In this document: in pieces, positions 60,842 through 64,000 of the stretch
Position numbering within the stretch: the stretch's first letter is position 1
Layout: each line of letters opens with the position of its first letter
Assembly (NCBI RefSeq): GCF_000801105.2
Contig: NC_079511.1
Span: 24,079,792-24,143,791, forward strand
DNA from: Raphanus sativus
Taxonomy: Eukaryota > Streptophyta > Magnoliopsida > Brassicales > Brassicaceae
DNA length: 64,000 nt
Reading direction: 5' to 3'
Translations under genes and position numbers: made by a program
The notes under the pieces: model-generated
The model's database searches: none
The model's input: only the letters and a program-made list of their open reading frames with translations
What the model was told of the DNA's origin: nothing

Positions 60842-63337
60842 ATCCTTTTTCTATTTTTTCTTCTTTTCTTATGGATAAAGAGATGGCTGGTGACTCATAT
60901 TTATATGCAGAGACACCATGTGTTAATATATACACGACACACATATACATAGAGAATCAACAAGATGTTCAACGTTATAGGACTCACCATGTGCTTGAAC
61001 TTTTTCTATTAGAACCTGAATAAATAGTATTAAAATATTATATAACCAAATGCAAGTTATACACTCTCTTGGCAGCTTCACCTATTCAAGTGAGTTCTCC
61101 ATGTTTTCTTTTTCTTATATATCTTTTGTCTGACGTGAATAATCCAAATTTTGGTAACTGAGAAACCACATTTAAATGTAGTAGCTTTGCACTAACAATT
61201 AAAGAAAAAGCTAGCCATGAGATTAAAAAACAATACAATTGTATCTAACTTGCATATCAAAAGTGTAAGCCACGGAAAGACATGATAAACAAAAACTTTT
61301 CATTTTCAGCAATTTAAGTCTAAAACATGATTAAAAAGTTCAACAAAAAAATTGTTTAAAATGTTTTAAATATTCAACAAAAAAACTTGTCTAAACTTGT
61401 TAAAATTTCAAAAAAAAAACATGTCTAAAAAGTGTTAAAAGGAAAAAAACATGTTTGAACATTTACACTTAGTAATACTCAAGTCACTAGTAATATTTCT
61501 TTCTTCATAGTAATACTTTTGCACATTACAACAATTTTTAGTAATACCAAATCAAAAAATCAAATTTATTAGTAATACAAATCAATTTAGACAGTTTTAT
61601 ATTGTATATAACATATTGGCAGATTTTCTTTTTAAAAAGATGTATTTTTTTGATATTCATCTTATTATGGTCTTCCTATCAAGACATTAATATGGATGCA
61701 TAAGGATGTTTTCTATGGAAATAAGAAGTTTTCTATCAACTTGAGAAATTAAAAATATTTTATGTCCAATTTGACAAATAAACACATATAAGAGCATATA
61801 ATCACGTAATATATGAGATACATCTTCTAAAAATAAATAATAAGACGAAAATTAAGTCTTTTAAAAACATGCTTAATACATAGTAATTCAAAGTATTTTA
61901 AGGTAATTCAATGTAGTTCACAGTAGTACCTAGTAGTTCATATTACACATAGTAGTACAAAGTAGTTCCTAGTAGTTAGTAGGATAAGTTAGTGTTGATG
62001 GCCACAATCTGTATCATCTATGTCACTGTTTATCTCCACATGTAGAACACTTTTACATTTCTTATTATTCACTTGCATTAGATAACCCAAAACGTCTTCA
62101 TCACACCAAATAGACTTGATGTAATTTCTAACCTTCCAAAGATCTGAATTCTTAAGCTTTGCTCCCGAGATCTACTTTATCTCAGCCCCATCCTTGATGT
62201 AACTTCCTCCATTGTCAAAACATATGATTGTAATAGGAGAAGCCATAGAATTCCCTGAAAAAAATAAAAATATAATTAGTTAACCATTTAAAGGATCTAA
62301 GTTGTCCAAGATCTTTGGTACATAGTCGATCTAGTAATACAAGTAATACAAGCATCACTTTAGTAATACTAGTAGTTCCGGTAGTTCTTATAAATTTTTG
62401 CTTTTGTCGATTTAACATTTTTAATTGACCAAGAGGGTATTATACAACCCACAATATTGTCTACCACTATTGTAATGCATTATTATGGTTTAAAAGAGTG
62501 CAAAATAAGAAGAAATATACAAAATCGCCCCATTTGTTCAAAAAAAAAATGTACAAAATCGCCCTTAAACATCTCTTTCATAACAATATACCTAAAACTT
62601 TAGTTTTCACCTGTTTAAGTCTTTTTAATCAACTAATAACATGTTACACAACCCAGATTATCGTTTAACACAATTTTCATGTTTTTTTCCTTTGAAAACC
62701 GTGTTAAAAATAGATAAAATTCAGAATCTTTTTCAAACATTATTTTCATTTTTCTTTGAAAACTCTCACGCATTTTACAGCAATACATTCATATTTTCGT
62801 ACACATAATACATAGAACATAAGTAGTATATTATTATGAAAATTTCGTGAAAAAAATACCAATTTCCCTCAAAAAAATCTTCAAAATCATCAATGAATGA
62901 GAATAGTTTCGAATGTGGTTAGAAAAAAGGGAATAAAATGGGAAAAAGGGATAAGAAGGACACTTGTTAGAAGGAGAGAGGTAGACTGGATGTGGGGTCC
63001 AATGTTAGGTATGTGGGAGAGAGGGGTCCGCGAGTTAAATTAAAAAAATAGAGATATGGAAACGTGGGGACCACAATAAATAAGATAATAATATAATAGT
63101 TAAAGGTAATAAAGAGAAGAGAAATATGAAAAAAAAAAGTGGGGTAGTTAGAATTTTGGTAGGGTAATGAGAATAGTTTTTTTTTCAATTGGGTCAAAAC
63201 AGAATACTTTCCGTAAATTTATGGGTTTGTGATTTGATCAGTGTTCAATCAAAGCCTTTGCCTTTTACGCGGACTTTATTCTCCATTGCCCCACTTAATC
63301 CCTCGTTCATTCTATATTATCCCATCATAATACTTAA
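60842..63337. other. AT-rich intergenic with short repeated motifs
   Basis: No gene is supported. Degenerate 30-40-bp repeats around AAACATGTCTAAAAAGTGTT occur at about 61316-61465. TAGTAATAC-like motifs cluster at 61470-61575 and 62333-62375, and GTAGTTC/GTAGTAC motifs at 61890-61990. The rest is AT-rich. It may be transposon subterminal DNA. Confidence 0.45.
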
Positions 63338-64000
63338 CTAGATTTTGACCCGCACTTAAAAAGGGCGGGTATATTTTTTGTTGGAAAAATTATTTATGTA
63401 ATAAAAACTATGATTTTTGATAAATTATATATTTTAAAATTTTATGACTTATTTTTGTTATTTTAAATATGACTAAATATTTGAAGACTCTAGATAATTC
63501 TAATCCGTAATATGATTTTATTTATTAAACCCGAAGTTCAACTTATTTTACACTGATTTTTTTTAATTTAAATAAAATATTTTATATCTTCCACCCTCTC
63601 TGTATTGAAAAATTTATTTGTGCATTTAAAAATATTTTCTTTAATTTTATTAAATTTAGTTTATGTGATTTAGTTTTTATTTTCAATGAAACTATTTTTT
63701 AAAAAGTTGAGATAATTTAGACCCGTATTATGATTTTGTTGATTTAATCATCTGTTATTTCAACTTGATTTTATTTTGAGGTTACATTTATTAAATGCTT
63801 TCAAATAATTAATAACGTGAAAGATTTTTTAGAAAAATATGGCGTAAATATTTAAGAATTTTTTTTTTAAAATGGTAAGAAATGAAATATTAAATACTAT
63901 TTAATATAATTGCAAAATAATGACTCTTTATTGGTTGCAAATACTGACGGCAAAAAAGTACATACAATATTTGTAATTAATTGGAAAAGTTAGGACCATA
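63338..64000 (-). mobile_element. Helitron 3' end, element runs off the window
   Basis: On the minus strand the sequence ends ACCCGC...GCGGGTCAAAATCTAG followed by T, the standard Brassicaceae Helitron 3' hairpin and CTAG terminus (63338-63365). The body extends rightward as AT-rich DNA to the window edge. The 5' end was not seen. Confidence 0.7.

Overview
The window is plant nuclear DNA, almost certainly from a Brassica-type crucifer. The intact spliced genes match, in order, the Arabidopsis thaliana chromosome 1 block around AT1G51590-AT1G51630 (numbers from memory): MNS1 mannosidase, a ZML2-type GATA remnant, the MTPC4 cation transporter, an AT1G51620-like kinase, and MSR2. Plant introns, Ty1-copia elements, a possible CACTA end, Helitron ends and Stowaway-like MITEs agree with this. 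No tRNA, rRNA, CRISPR or bacterial feature was seen.

Layout. (1) 1-35.4 kb is a tandem array of plant-mobile-domain (PMD) genes with heavy transposon traffic: intact copies at 307-2928 and 20857-23205, a copy with two stop codons at 33029-35365, and two short fragments (3.8 and 12.0 kb). Between them lie a patch of captured receptor-kinase fragments (3.8-5.9 kb), a 2.6-kb degenerate hairpin array (6.2-8.8 kb), a poly(A) retroposon (9.9-10.7 kb), a hAT-like element with perfect 8-bp target duplications (11.1-12.0 kb), AT-rich repeats, a CACTA-like end (14.5 kb), a probable non-TIR MULE with 9-bp duplications just upstream of PMD copy 2 (18.1-20.5 kb), a second poly(A) retroposon (25.7-26.6 kb) and an apparently complete Ty1-copia element (26.8-32.7 kb). 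(2) 35.7-50.6 kb is the conserved gene block: MNS1 (14 coding exons, minus), truncated ZML2-like pseudogene (plus), MTPC4-like (13 exons, plus), degenerate kinase (plus) and MSR2-like (6 exons, minus). (3) 51-64 kb is again repetitive: a second, damaged copia element (51.0-57.0 kb) next to a 2.4-kb TIR element (57.0-59.3 kb), a truncated SAUR-like ORF (60.6-60.8 kb), motif-rich AT sequence and a Helitron end.

The most informative signals are comparative. The two copia elements share nearly identical internal regions but have unrelated LTRs (about 300 and 419 bp). Their gag and pol ORFs are separated by a stop-containing spacer that differs by 1 bp between copies. The PMD paralogues provide empty sites that date and delimit insertions, and PMD copy 1 looks like an unequal-crossover chimera. 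The 6.2-8.8 kb array of nested inverted repeats with a recurrent AAGCCGTGGGT motif, and the CCGGYTAA-rich MULE-like insertion, are the least explained structures.

Functionally, MNS1 (Golgi N-glycan trimming) and MSR2 (mannan synthesis related) are Golgi glycan genes and MTPC4 is a predicted zinc/cation transporter. The rest is paralogue expansion and transposon biology.
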